Shown: positions 53,392 to 62,163 of the stretch, one piece after another | Layout: the number at the start of each line of letters is the position of its first letter | Numbering within the stretch: the first letter of the stretch is position 1 | Source of the DNA: Ammoniphilus sp. CFH 90114 | GTDB taxonomy: Bacteria > Bacillota > Bacilli > Aneurinibacillales > RAOX-1 | Direction of reading: 5' to 3' | Assembly (NCBI RefSeq): GCF_004123195.1 | Contig: NZ_SDLI01000011.1 | Coordinates: 105,353 to 169,352, forward strand | DNA: 64,000 nt | Notes under the pieces: generated by a model | What the model was told of the DNA's origin: nothing | The model's input: the letters and a program-made list of their open reading frames with translations, nothing else | Databases searched by the model: none | Made by a program: the position numbers and the translations under genes

Positions 53392-53426
53392 ATTCTATCA
53401 TTCTAGTTATATAGTTGTCTAGACCA
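53392..53426 (-). promoter_or_regulatory. nagA promoter with overlapping NagR operator
   Basis: TTGTCTAGACCA at 53415-53426 is one mismatch from the palindrome TGGTCTAGACCA, the core of known NagR/YvoA sites. On the minus strand TAGACA (53416-53421) can be the -35 and TAGAAT (53392-53397) the -10, 18 bp apart. The operator thus covers the -35, as expected for repression. Confidence 0.7.
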
Positions 53427-53551
53427 CCTAAAACACAGATTTTGGTGATGTGAGGTTGTTTATCCTAACCGGTTCCGTTACAGAGGGCAGTATTACTATT
53501 TTCAAGTGAGTTCGAGCGTGACTTAAGTCTAACGATCAGGATTGCTCAAAG

Positions 53552-54233
53552 TTTGTCTGAAAGCCGGGCTCATTCGGACAGGGCTAGGCAAAAAAAGCTC
53601 CAGCCTGTCAAAATACTAGCCTCATTTGGACAGCGCAAGGCGAGATGAGCTCGGGTCTGTCCAAATACAGGCCTCTTTCGGACAGCGCAAGGCGATATAA
53701 GCTCCAGCCTGTCCAAATACAAGCCTCATTCAAACAGCGCAAGGCGATATAAGCTCGAGCCTGTCAGAATACAAGCCTCTTTCGGACAGCGCAAGGCGAA
53801 ATATGATCGGATCTGTCCAAATACGAGCCTCATTCGGACAGCGCGAGGCGATATAAGCTCAAGCCTGTCCAAATACGAGCCTCATTCGGACAGCGCGAGG
53901 CGATATAAGCTCAAGCCTGTCCAAATACGGGCCTCATTCGGACAGCGCAAGGCGAAATAAGCTCAAGCCTGTCAGAATACAAGCCTCTTTCGGACAGCGC
54001 AAGGCAAAAAAGGCTCGGGCCTGTCCAAATACGAGCCTCTTTCAGAGAGCGCAAGGCGAAATAGGCTCAAGCCTGTCCAAATACAAGCCTCATTCGGACA
54101 GCGCGAGGCGAAATAAGCTCAAGCCTGTCAGAATACAAGCCTCTTTCGGACAGCGCAAGGCGAAAGAGGCTCGGGCCTGTCAGAATACGAGCCTCTTTCG
54201 GACAACACTAGCCCAAAAAACCTCAAGCCTGTC
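53552..54233 (+). repeat. Tandem array of thirteen 52-bp units plus a partial unit (family C)
   Basis: CCTGTC or a one-base variant begins at 53552, 53604, 53656 and every 52 bp to 54228 with no insertion or deletion. A unit reads about CCTGTCCAAATACGAGCCTC, ATTCGGACAGCGCAAGGCGA, TATAAGCTCAAG. CTGTCC and GGACAG form an imperfect 29-bp dyad in each unit. Units differ by scattered substitutions, often purine-purine or C-T. It fills most of the 1025-bp gap between nagA and spoIID. It is not a CRISPR array, as there are no variable spacers. I see no coding frame. Confidence 0.92.
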
Positions 54234-54264
54234 CAATCCAAAACCATCCCACTACAAACAAAAT

Positions 54265-54316
54265 CAAAGAAGGGTTCCATCCTCAACATAACAGTTGAGA
54301 GAAGCCCTTCTTTTAT
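54265..54316. terminator. Terminator after spoIID
   Basis: AAAGAAGGG ... CTCAAC - ATAACA - GTTGAG ... CCCTTCTTTT, a nested stem with T-rich tails on both strands. It lies about 70 bases past the spoIID stop. Confidence 0.75.
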
Positions 54317-54386
54317 GTTTTTTGATGTGATTACTGTGGTGATAGTCCCCCTAAGAATCCCCTTACTTGCACCTTTAAACGGAACC

Positions 54387-55379
54387 CTACTGCACCCATT
54401 GATAATAATCTTCGATTGCAATCCCCTGATAGAAGTAATGAACGATATCTGTCGCTGTTTTCCCACTTTGCGCCATTCCGTGCGCTCCCCACTGACTCAT
54501 CCCCACTCCATGCCCATAGCCATACGTAGTCACCATCAGTTTCCCATTCTTCATATCCCAATTAAATGAAGACGATGGTAAACCTAGCTTCTCTCGGATC
54601 TCCTTACCCGTGAAGGTTTTGTCTCCTATCTGGACCTTTCCTACACGGTTCCCCGTTGTCGTCTCTAGTACCTTATACCAACTTGTCGGTGCAGAGGCCG
54701 TTGCCGCAATCTTTACCCCAAGCTTCTTCTCCACTTCAGCTAAAGAGAAAGCATTCGTCCACTGATACCTAGGAGACTGCTTATCCCAAGGCACCTCTAC
54801 ACTTCGCAAATAAGGAATCTTGTTCGCCCAATACTCTTCAGAATTCTCGGTGTAACCATTGCTGGTAGAAAAGAAAGTCGCATCAATCGGCTTCCCTTCA
54901 AAGGTTAACACCTTTCCCTGGGTTTCCACCACCGCTTGTCGGATTCGTTGACTCTTCCATGAATAATCCGTCCCCCAAGCAGCCCGTCGTTGTTGATCGT
55001 CCAAAAATACTTGGTGCTGCACCGTATCCGTCACATGTGCCCCTTCTGGAACATCTTTAAAGTCCTTTCCTGCAATTCTTCGCACAATATAGGTACGGGC
55101 TGCCATGGCTTGAGCCTTCAAGGCCTCTAATTCAAAATCAGCGGGCATCTCCGCCGAAAGCACGCCAACAATATACTCTTCTATTGGATACGTATCCACT
55201 TTCTTGCTTTCTGTACGATAGACTGAAATCTGAATTTGATTCTCCAGCTGACTTGGGCTGGGCATGTCTGGCTGTGCATGCTTCATTTCTGGTGCATCCG
55301 GCGCTAAGATTGTGACGATTGCAGGGATCACAAGTACAATGATGAGTATAACCGCTAGTCCTATTCCGATTCGTTTCAT
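54387..55379 (-). CDS. spoIID: Stage II sporulation protein SpoIID
   Basis: 330 residues, ATG after GGGAGGGG. One N-terminal membrane helix (IGIGLAVILIIVLVIPAIV), then the SpoIID lytic transglycosylase domain: EEYIVGVLSAEMPADFELEA with the catalytic Glu, LKAQAMAARTYIV, FFSTSNGYTENSEEYW and GYGHGVGMSQWGAHGMAQ. In the mother cell it cleaves denuded glycan strands with SpoIIP to drive engulfment. AATACATATT about 45 bases upstream resembles a sigma-E -10. B. subtilis places spoIID next to murAA; here pgcA lies between. Confidence 0.96.
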   Translation of the reverse strand: MKRIGIGLAVILIIVLVIPAIVTILAPDAPEMKHAQPDMPSPSQLENQIQISVYRTESKKVDTYPIEEYIVGVLSAEMPADFELEALKAQAMAARTYIVRRIAGKDFKDVPEGAHVTDTVQHQVFLDDQQRRAAWGTDYSWKSQRIRQAVVETQGKVLTFEGKPIDATFFSTSNGYTENSEEYWANKIPYLRSVEVPWDKQSPRYQWTNAFSLAEVEKKLGVKIAATASAPTSWYKVLETTTGNRVGKVQIGDKTFTGKEIREKLGLPSSSFNWDMKNGKLMVTTYGYGHGVGMSQWGAHGMAQSGKTATDIVHYFYQGIAIEDYYQWVQ

Positions 55380-55512
55380 AGCACCCCTCCCGATTGAAAA
55401 TGCGGTTGTCCGCAGATCTACTAATATGTATTCAGCCGGGAGGTCGAGTATGTTTCTTTTATGGATAATTTAAAGCTAAAGGATTACAGGTGGACTTTTC
55501 CTAGGAAATAAT

Positions 55513-55540
55513 AAGGAGACCCCGAAGGATCTCCTTTGTT
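55513..55540 (-). terminator. Terminator after pgcA
   Basis: On the minus strand AAGGAGATCC - TTC - GGGGTCTCCTT followed by ATTATTT, ten bases past the stop. Confidence 0.8.
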
Positions 55541-55549
55541 CATCAAGAT

Positions 55550-57238
55550 TTATGATTTGATCAACTGCATAACTTCTTGCTTTAACGCGTTTAGTCTGCC
55601 TATCGCGTTTTCCACGCTGTTACCTTTGACCCCAAAGTAGAACTTAATCTTCGGCTCCGTCCCCGATGGACGAGCGGCAAACCAGGAATCATCCTCTAGG
55701 AAAAACTTCAGCACATTCGCTTTCGGTAATCCATCGATTCCTGCCTGATAGTCTTTGACTTCCTTCACAGCAATCGGCCCGATCTGGCTAGGAGGTTGTT
55801 TTCGAAGCTGATCCATCATCTCATTAATCTTTGCCACACCCTCTAGTCCCTTGAGGGTCAAAGAAACAAGGTCCTCTTTAAAATATCCGACTTTAGCAAA
55901 CAACTGGAGTAAGGCTTGGTAAAGAGTTAAACCCTGCTTCTGATAATAAGCTCCCATCTCCGCCGCTAGCATGCACGCTTGAACGGCATCTTTATCTCGG
56001 CAAAAAGCACCCGCTAAATAACCATAGCTTTCTTCATAACCGAATAGAAAAGTCTTCTCTTTCGTTTCTTCAAACTGCTTGATCTTTTCACCGATATACT
56101 TAAAGCCCGTTAACGTATCAAGAGTATCTAGCCCATACTGTTTGGCCACCACGGCGCCAATCTCCGATGTGACAATCGTCTTAATAACAACTCCATTTTC
56201 CGGTAGAGTTCCTTGAGCCGAACGTTGGGATAACAAGTAGTCAAGAAGAAGCGCACCTAACTGATTACCTGTTAGCACCGTAAATTCTCCATTGTTATCT
56301 CTCACGACAACACCTGCTCGGTCGGTATCCGGGTCTGTACCCATAATCATGTCCGCTCCAACTTCTTCAGCGAGGGCGATCGCCAACTTGAAAGCCTCAT
56401 GCTCCTCAGGGTTTGGAGATTTTACCGTAGAGAAATTCGGGTCAGGCAGCTCTTGCTCAGGAACCACATACACGTGCTCAAAGCCCATATCCGCAAGAAT
56501 CTGGCGAACTGGAAGATTCCCCGTTCCATGCAAAGGGGTAAATACAACTTTAAAATCCTTATTATTTTCGCTCGGTTGTAAGGCCAGGGTTCTTAGTTGG
56601 GCTTGATACGCGTCATCCGTTTCTTTCCCCAACCATTCAAATAGCCCTTGCGCCTGAGCCTCTTCTAAGTCCATCGCCTCGACTTGCAGTTCATCCGCTA
56701 CTTGACTAATTTCATGAGTAATGGCATCAGCCAAATCCGTAGCAATCTGTGCCCCATCAGACCAATACACCTTATACCCATTATATTCAGGCGGGTTATG
56801 ACTTGCCGTAATCACAATTCCAGCTGTCGTTCCTAAATGACGAACAGCGAAGGACAACTCTGGAGTCGGCCGAAGCTCTTCAAAAACATAGGCCTTAATC
56901 CCGTTCTGGGCCAGCACTCGCCCTGCTTCCTCTGCAAACTCAGGTGACTTATGTCTGGAATCATAAGCAATCGCCACCCCTTTTCGCTTCGCTTCCTCGC
57001 CTTGCTTCGCTATGTATTGCGCTAATCCTTGAGTCGCTTTTCTTACCGTATATGTATTCATGCGGTTCGTCCCGGCTCCAATAACCCCACGTAAACCACC
57101 TGTACCAAATTCCAATGATTTATAAAAACGATCTTCTATTTCTTTTTCATTGCCTTCAATTGAAATTAATTGTTGCTTCAACTCTGCATCAATATGGCTG
57201 GCTCGCTTCCAGCGTTCGTATTCTTGAAGATAACTCAT
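55550..57238 (-). CDS. pgcA: Phospho-sugar mutase (alpha-phosphoglucomutase type)
   Basis: 562 residues from the ATG at 57238, six bases after GGAGG; the frame is open further upstream without support. Signatures: GVIGAGTNRMN, ITASHNPPEYNGYKVYW (phosphoserine), GTDPDTDRAGVV (metal), FLFGYEESYG (sugar) and RPSGTEPKIKFYF (phosphate). Interconverts glucose-1-P and glucose-6-P, feeding UDP-glucose and wall polymers. It is inserted between murA and spoIID relative to B. subtilis. Confidence 0.93.
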   Translation of the reverse strand: MSYLQEYERWKRASHIDAELKQQLISIEGNEKEIEDRFYKSLEFGTGGLRGVIGAGTNRMNTYTVRKATQGLAQYIAKQGEEAKRKGVAIAYDSRHKSPEFAEEAGRVLAQNGIKAYVFEELRPTPELSFAVRHLGTTAGIVITASHNPPEYNGYKVYWSDGAQIATDLADAITHEISQVADELQVEAMDLEEAQAQGLFEWLGKETDDAYQAQLRTLALQPSENNKDFKVVFTPLHGTGNLPVRQILADMGFEHVYVVPEQELPDPNFSTVKSPNPEEHEAFKLAIALAEEVGADMIMGTDPDTDRAGVVVRDNNGEFTVLTGNQLGALLLDYLLSQRSAQGTLPENGVVIKTIVTSEIGAVVAKQYGLDTLDTLTGFKYIGEKIKQFEETKEKTFLFGYEESYGYLAGAFCRDKDAVQACMLAAEMGAYYQKQGLTLYQALLQLFAKVGYFKEDLVSLTLKGLEGVAKINEMMDQLRKQPPSQIGPIAVKEVKDYQAGIDGLPKANVLKFFLEDDSWFAARPSGTEPKIKFYFGVKGNSVENAIGRLNALKQEVMQLIKS

Positions 57239-57309
57239 GTTCTGCCTCCAATACGTCAGGATTTCCCTTCCTATTTTACAGTAATATGGCAAAGATTAAT
57301 ACCAGAAAG

Positions 57310-57349
57310 AAAAAATCGCCCTACCATGAATTCATGGCAAGGCGATTTC
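57310..57349 (-). terminator. Terminator after murA
   Basis: On the minus strand AAATCGCC-TTGCCATGAATTCATGG-TAGGGCGATTTTTTC, stem then T tract, ten bases past the stop. Confidence 0.88.
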
Positions 57350-57358
57350 AGTGTGTCT

Positions 57359-58690
57359 TTACGCATAGGAGGTTCTTAATTTGATTACGTTCGGTGCTAG
57401 CTTTTCGGCTTCTTTTACCTTTGCCTCTTCTTCGGACAAGCGAGTAATATTCGCTCCTAAACCTCGAAGCTTACCACAAAAGTCTACATACCCGCGATCG
57501 ATGTGATGCAAAGCTCCAACTTCAGTTTGGCCTTCCGATACGAGTCCTGTAAGAACCAGGGCTGCCCCAGCGCGCAGGTCAGTTGAAGTGACTTGTGCTC
57601 CTTTTAATGAAGCATTTCCTTGCACAACGGCACTTCTTCCCTCAATCTTAATCTTGGCTCCCATACGCTTGAATTCATCCACATGCATGAAGCGGTTCTC
57701 AAACACCGTCTCCGACACCATACTGGATCCTTCTGTAGTAAGTAAAAGGGCCATGAATTGAGATTGCATATCCGTAGGGAAACCAGGATGAGGCAAGGTC
57801 TTCACATCTACAGCCTTCAATTTCCCTGTGGCTGTAACATGTACACCATTCTCGTCTTCCTTGACAATGACTCCCATCTCACGGAGCTTGGCAATCACAG
57901 GACGAAGATGATCACTGATGGCCCCTTCCACGTACACATCTCCACGAGTAATGGCGGCTGCCACCATAAACGTACCCGCTTCAATACGATCTGGGATCAC
58001 TGTATGAACAGCTCCATGAAGTTGCTCTACTCCTTCGATCTTGATCGTACCTGTTCCTGCACCGCGGACTTTCGCCCCCATGGCATTCAAGTAGTTGGCA
58101 AGATCTACAATCTCAGGCTCTTGAGCAGCATTCTCGATAATCGTGGTGCCATCTGCAAGAGTTGCCGCCATCATAATGTTCTCGGTAGCTCCTACACTTG
58201 CGATGTCCAAATAAATCTTCGTTCCACGCAGGCGACCGGTAACCGATGCTTCGATATACCCTTGACCGATATCAATGTGTGCACCCATGGCCTCGAAGCC
58301 TTTAAGGTGTTGATCAATCGGTCTGGTTCCAATAGCACAACCTCCAGGTAAAGACACCCGTGCTTTTCCTTTGCGGGCCAGCAATGGTCCCATCACTAGG
58401 AAAGAGGCACGCATTTTACGGATTAGTTCATAAGGCGTTTCTGTGCGATCGACATCCGTAGCATCGACTTCTAGTATTCCTTGTTCATCATATGTGACAC
58501 GTGCATTAAGGGCTCTTAAAACCTCGCCGATCGTATAGACATCATCCAGGGCGGGCACGTCATGGATGACACTTTTGCCCGATTCTGGCAGAAGGGCTGC
58601 CGCAATGATCGGTAGGACTGCGTTTTTTGCTCCGCTAACTTTGACTTTTCCTGATAAACGTGTTCCACCGTGGACTATGATTTTGTCCAA
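57359..58690 (-). CDS. murA: UDP-GlcNAc 1-carboxyvinyltransferase MurA
   Basis: 443 residues from TTG at 58690, nine bases after GGGGGGA; this matches the usual MurA start ([14 protein letters not shown]). A 34-codon upstream extension of the frame is not family-like. First committed step of peptidoglycan synthesis: transfers enolpyruvate from PEP to UDP-GlcNAc. Visible: [18 protein letters not shown] and the PEP-binding, fosfomycin-sensitive Cys118 in [16 protein letters not shown]. Gene order with ywmB, ywzB and spoIID indicates the main MurAA paralogue. Confidence 0.96.
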   Translation of the reverse strand: MDKIIVHGGTRLSGKVKVSGAKNAVLPIIAAALLPESGKSVIHDVPALDDVYTIGEVLRALNARVTYDEQGILEVDATDVDRTETPYELIRKMRASFLVMGPLLARKGKARVSLPGGCAIGTRPIDQHLKGFEAMGAHIDIGQGYIEASVTGRLRGTKIYLDIASVGATENIMMAATLADGTTIIENAAQEPEIVDLANYLNAMGAKVRGAGTGTIKIEGVEQLHGAVHTVIPDRIEAGTFMVAAAITRGDVYVEGAISDHLRPVIAKLREMGVIVKEDENGVHVTATGKLKAVDVKTLPHPGFPTDMQSQFMALLLTTEGSSMVSETVFENRFMHVDEFKRMGAKIKIEGRSAVVQGNASLKGAQVTSTDLRAGAALVLTGLVSEGQTEVGALHHIDRGYVDFCGKLRGLGANITRLSEEEAKVKEAEKLAPNVIKLRTSYA

Positions 58691-58826
58691 AGTACTTTTC
58701 CCCCCGCTGCTAGTATTCCAATCCTGATTTGGTGAATGGGGTGCCTTAACTGTTTCCGAAAGGGGGACCCCACCTTTTTTCCGTTCGTACAAGACATTGC
58801 CTATACGTCCGTTCCACCACTATATA

Positions 58827-59582
58827 TCAATATTCTATAGTGATGATGGGGGTTCCAATGGTTATTCTTGTTATGCCAAGTAATTGATCCACATGTGTTC
58901 CAGCTTGTACATTCATCTGACGACCATTCGTCAGTATGTAAGACGGCAGTTGGGGCGTATAGGCCGATACACTAGTGACCGTAGGATCTTGTACTTGTTC
59001 TACAACTTCAGCACCCAGCAAATCAAGCAGTTTGTTTAACTTCAATAATTGAACGTCATTTTCCAGTGTAACATTATAATTTCCTTGGACACAAGTGTTA
59101 AAATGAGGTAGAATTTGCGAACGTTCTAGGACTTTATGTACATGTTCATGTTGTGTTTTTAAGACTTCTAGGTCAGTGGACTTAGCCGATAGTTTAAGGG
59201 TTAAGTAACTGTCCCAAGAATTAGACCTAGATTTCATCATCGTGATCCGAAGCTCGGTCAGAACAGGATGATGGAGGCTTTTGTAACGGAATTCGGATTC
59301 AAGTTGATGGTCTCGCGTTTCAGTCAGGCCTAGCTCAGTCCCAAGCTGCTTCGCGAACTCCTTGACTTCTTCCGGGTGGTTGAAAGTGCGGTACTTCGTA
59401 CCTAAATGAAGATAAAGGCGCTCGGCCTTTGCCCCTGTTTGCTCCATCGCTTGCAGGATCTGCTCAAGGGCAACTTGTGCTTCTATTGCTTCTTTTTTCG
59501 GTTGCTGATCAGCAAACACTGTCCACGAAAATAACAGCATCAAACCTACCAATATGGTGTTTATTCCCCAAGTTTTTTTCAT
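58827..59582 (-). CDS. ywmB: YwmB-like secreted protein (TATA-box-binding-like fold)
   Basis: 251 residues, ATG after AGGAG. Signal peptide INTILVGLMLLFSWTVFA, then a YwmB-family domain (DHQLESEFRYKS, YNVTLENDVQLLKLNKLLDL, ILTNGRQMNVQAGTHVDQLL). Conserved in Bacillales upstream of murAA; the function is unknown and the fold resembles TATA-binding protein without a DNA role. Position supports the assignment. Confidence 0.88.
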   Translation of the reverse strand: MKKTWGINTILVGLMLLFSWTVFADQQPKKEAIEAQVALEQILQAMEQTGAKAERLYLHLGTKYRTFNHPEEVKEFAKQLGTELGLTETRDHQLESEFRYKSLHHPVLTELRITMMKSRSNSWDSYLTLKLSAKSTDLEVLKTQHEHVHKVLERSQILPHFNTCVQGNYNVTLENDVQLLKLNKLLDLLGAEVVEQVQDPTVTSVSAYTPQLPSYILTNGRQMNVQAGTHVDQLLGITRITIGTPIITIEY

Positions 59583-59672
59583 TTTTAGTATTCTCCTCTT
59601 CCCTGTTTATCTGTACTACCTATTTTTCACAGGGGAGAGGAAAGATATACCATTAAGATGCTAAATTCCTAC

Positions 59673-59906
59673 TTAAGACATAAATAATTGCTTCAACATC
59701 ATAGACCAACCCAGGTAGTCCATGAAGAATCTGGCCACACCGTGCCCGAGGGCAATCGACAGCAGGATCTGCAGCGCCTTCACTTGCGCACTCTTATAAT
59801 CCTTAACAAAGAGATCCAGACGAAAGCATTGAATCGCCCACCAGCTGATACTAATAAAAATTAGAGATAAAAAAATATTAATTAATCCTGTGGATCCAAG
59901 ACCCAT
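59673..59906 (-). CDS. ywzB: DUF1146 small membrane protein YwzB
   Basis: 77 residues from the ATG at 59906, eight bases after GGAG; an earlier GTG overlaps the site. Two hydrophobic segments (INIFLSLIFISISWWAIQCF and ALQILLSIALGHGVARFFMD) separated by RLDLFVKDYKSAQVK. It matches DUF1146/YwzB, found between the ATP synthase operon and ywmB in Bacillales. Function unknown. Confidence 0.85.
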   Translation of the reverse strand: MGLGSTGLINIFLSLIFISISWWAIQCFRLDLFVKDYKSAQVKALQILLSIALGHGVARFFMDYLGWSMMLKQLFMS

Positions 59907-59923
59907 GAAAAACACTCCTTCCG

Positions 59924-60496
59924 TTACTCTATATATCCCTTGGATCGAGCTAGCAAAACAGCATATCCAAGTTCTATGTCGGTCAATTGAAGGTTATGAA
60001 TCCATTCCACAACCTGTTTTATAGGAAGAAACTCGACGCGAATATCTTCAAAAGGATCCAAATACTGCTCCCCAAAAGTTAACCCTTTTGCTATAAAAAG
60101 ATAGGCTTTCCTTGTATGATGAGAGGCCATGGGATGATACATCCCTAATGCTGTCCACTCCTCTGCTATGATTCCTGTTTCCTCCCTGAGTTCTCGACGC
60201 GCAGCCTCTTCTGGCTCTTCGCCAGCATCAATAGCCCCACCAGGGAGATTGTACTGATGGCATTGGATGGGGTAGCGATATTGTCTAACAAGGGCAATTT
60301 TCTGTTCATCCGTAATCGCCAGCACCACAACCGTTCCAGGAATCTCATCCTCTAAAAATACATAATCCGTCTCCACGCCTTCAGGAGACATCAGGATATC
60401 CTTACGTACACGTATGTACCGCTCATGAAAAGGGATATGGCTTTTTAATCGCCGCCATTGGTCGAAACCCAAATTGACTCCCCCCATCTTTTTCAT
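59924..60496 (-). CDS. NUDIX hydrolase, ADP-ribose pyrophosphatase-like
   Basis: 190 residues; ATG at 60496 has GAGG four bases upstream, and a TTG at 60472 behind GGGGGGAG is an equal alternative. The Nudix box is complete: GGAIDAGEEPEEAARRELRE then ETG. N-terminal strand region DYVFLEDEIPGTVVVLAITD and RQYRYP are typical of ADP-ribose/sugar-nucleotide pyrophosphatases. Cytosolic housekeeping of nucleotide diphosphates is likely. It ends 17 bases before ywzB. Confidence 0.88.
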   Translation of the reverse strand: MKKMGGVNLGFDQWRRLKSHIPFHERYIRVRKDILMSPEGVETDYVFLEDEIPGTVVVLAITDEQKIALVRQYRYPIQCHQYNLPGGAIDAGEEPEEAARRELREETGIIAEEWTALGMYHPMASHHTRKAYLFIAKGLTFGEQYLDPFEDIRVEFLPIKQVVEWIHNLQLTDIELGYAVLLARSKGYIE

Positions 60497-60648
60497 TTTT
60501 CCTCACATAAGTATACATTAAAGCCTACCCTCATGCATAAACATATCTAAAAATGTTCTATTGTGCGATTACTATTCAGTCCCTTATAGCACCTGACGTG
60601 CAAAGTTTGGGGTGAAAATAGAGAAGAATGTTTGAAGGAGGGGTCCGA

Positions 60649-60834
60649 ATGAATGTGTTATTCCGGTTTCGTTGCTCCTGCTGTGGAAAAGAACTGTTAA
60701 CGGATTCTGTTTTATTGAAGTGTTGTGATCAACTTATGGATAATGTGGAACACGTGGTAATTAGCCACCAAGAATTAAGGGAGATGATGAGTCAGCTTCA
60801 GGGAAGCGTACCAATTAATGTAGGAAGAGGCTGA
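60649..60834 (+). CDS. Small Cys-rich zinc-ribbon-like protein
   Basis: 61 residues from the ATG at 60649, six bases after GGAGGGG; the earlier ATG at 60628 precedes that site. MNVLFRFRCSCCGKELLTDS and VLLKCCDQLM give CSCC and CC pairs that could bind one zinc ion. The rest is helical. I do not recognise a family. It has its own terminator and no obvious partner. Confidence 0.65.
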   Translation: MNVLFRFRCSCCGKELLTDSVLLKCCDQLMDNVEHVVISHQELREMMSQLQGSVPINVGRG

Positions 60835-60844
60835 AGGGAAGGAT

Positions 60845-60884
60845 AAAAGCTGCCAAACTCCTGAGGATGGAGGGCAGCTTTTAT
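60845..60884. terminator. Bidirectional terminator between Cys-rich gene and CheY-like operon
   Basis: AAAAGCTGCC - 18 nt - GGCAGCTTTT, with T-rich sequence on each outer side. Confidence 0.85.
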
Positions 60885-60902
60885 ATATTTGGTGATGTTC
60901 AT

Positions 60903-61106
60903 TCAGATCGTAAGGTCGATGACCTGACCTTTGTAGGGGTCCTTGGCGGGAAGTGTTGTAGGCTTTTCTTTTTTCGGTTTCTGAATGATCAGCTGGATGC
61001 GAATCGTGAAGGATTGGTCTGAGTGATGGCTTAAAGGCGGCCAATGTTGGTGGTGTGGAAAAGACCAGACTGGGTGAACTGGAAAGATAGAGTACGGGGA
61101 TCTCAA
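60903..61106 (-). CDS. Possible 67-residue protein coupled to the CheY-like gene
   Basis: TTG at 61106 overlaps the stop of the response-regulator gene as TTGA, typical of translational coupling. The N half is His/Pro-rich; the C half (RIQLIIQKPKKEKPTTLPAK then DPYKGQVIDLTI) looks protein-like. The shared transcript runs on to the terminator at 60884, so this stretch is transcribed. The ribosome site is weak (GGGGA at about 11 bases). I recognise no family; it may be only untranslated sequence. Confidence 0.25.
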   Translation of the reverse strand: MRSPYSIFPVHPVWSFPHHQHWPPLSHHSDQSFTIRIQLIIQKPKKEKPTTLPAKDPYKGQVIDLTI

Positions 61107-61498
61107 GAGATTTGGATTCCCCTTTCCGTTTGCATAAGTCCTTGGTGTTGTGCTTTCTCAATGCTTAATATTAAAGTTTCTTGATGAATGGGCTTGGCAA
61201 GGAAGTCGATCGCTCCTGCTTGAATCGCTTCGATGACGGATTTCCGATGCGAAACAGCCGAGCAAATAATAATCTTTGCTTTCTCGTTATACTGCTTAAT
61301 CTCCTTAAGGGCTGAGATTCCATCTAGTTCTGGCATGAAAATATCCATTAATACCACATCAGGAGATAGCAACTTATACTGATTAATTGCCTCGATGCCG
61401 CTTGATGCCTCCCCCACCACCTCATATCCTCCATTCAACAACATTTGTTTCAACGTCACACGCATAAACATTGCGTCATCTACAATTAGTACTCGCAT
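61103..61498 (-). CDS. CheY-like single-domain response regulator
   Basis: 131 residues, ATG after GGGAGG. Receiver domain only: acidic pair D7/D8 (LIVDDAMF), phospho-acceptor D52 (VLMDIFMP), S80 (IICSAVS) and K102 (LAKPI). Close to CheY in pattern, with a short extra tail. No histidine kinase or chemotaxis genes are adjacent. It is cotranscribed with a VTT membrane protein and a hypothetical membrane protein. Confidence 0.9.
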   Translation of the reverse strand: MRVLIVDDAMFMRVTLKQMLLNGGYEVVGEASSGIEAINQYKLLSPDVVLMDIFMPELDGISALKEIKQYNEKAKIIICSAVSHRKSVIEAIQAGAIDFLAKPIHQETLILSIEKAQHQGLMQTERGIQIS

Positions 61499-61522
61499 CG
61501 TCTTGCCTCCCTTCCAGATTGA

Positions 61523-62152
61523 CTATGAAATAGTTTGGTTTATATGCTGCTTTTTCTTTAGATAGATCGCTGCACAAAGACTGATTACTAAAAAGTATGC
61601 GCCATAGATGGAGAAGGAGAACCAATGATTCGTTTCGAATTGGCTTCCGGCTAGATTAAATAAGAAGATGGAGGGTAGTTTACCTAGGAAGGTAGCCGCA
61701 GTAAAAACAATCCAAGACACATTACTCACCCCGCATAAAATATTTACCACTGGAGGAGGAATAACGGGTACCACTCGGACGAGTAAAATACTTAGAAAAG
61801 CGTTTCGTTCGAATAGAGATTCATATTCCTTTGCCTTTGGGTATTTGTCTAAAGTTGCTTGAATCCAGTCCTGAAAGCCGAAGCGGGACATGGTGAACAT
61901 GATTAGGGTGCCAAGCAAGGAGCCTGCCAAACAGATCGCCGTTCCAGCTGCCACGCCGAACACAGAGCCTATGATACCTGCTACCACGATGAATGGGACG
62001 ACTGGAAAAAAGACCAAGGCAGCAACAAAGAGGATGCTTACTAGGAGGGATAGGCTGCCGCCAGCCTCTATCCAATATAATAGAAGAGATTTTTGAGAAT
62101 AAGAAAGAAAAATAATAAGAGCAAACAATGTGATGGTCAGAAGTTTTTTCAA
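61523..62152 (-). CDS. TVP38/TMEM64-type (VTT domain) membrane protein
   Basis: 209 residues, TTG start six bases after AGGAGG. Six or so hydrophobic segments with the VTT/DedA-like core: VVAGIIGSVFGVAAGTAICL, FERNAFLSILLVRVVPVIPP and VVNILCGVSNVSWIVFTAAT. VTT proteins are thought to move lipids or be linked to membrane homeostasis. It lies 11 bases after the next gene upstream and 24 bases before the CheY-like gene. Confidence 0.88.
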   Translation of the reverse strand: MKKLLTITLFALIIFLSYSQKSLLLYWIEAGGSLSLLVSILFVAALVFFPVVPFIVVAGIIGSVFGVAAGTAICLAGSLLGTLIMFTMSRFGFQDWIQATLDKYPKAKEYESLFERNAFLSILLVRVVPVIPPPVVNILCGVSNVSWIVFTAATFLGKLPSIFLFNLAGSQFETNHWFSFSIYGAYFLVISLCAAIYLKKKQHINQTIS

Positions 62153-62163
62153 GTTGGGCCTCC

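Noticed and set aside
53552..54233. CRISPR array
   Set aside because: The period is constant at 52 bp but the whole unit is conserved; there are no unique spacers and no cas genes nearby.
57758..58351. 197-residue plus-strand reading frame opposite murA
   Set aside because: Shadow of murA; composition rich in His/Cys/Arg and no ribosome site.
58691..58792. 34-codon N-terminal extension of MurA
   Set aside because: The TTG at 58690 has a strong ribosome site and fits the family start; the extension is Ser/Gly/Pro-rich sequence unlike MurA.
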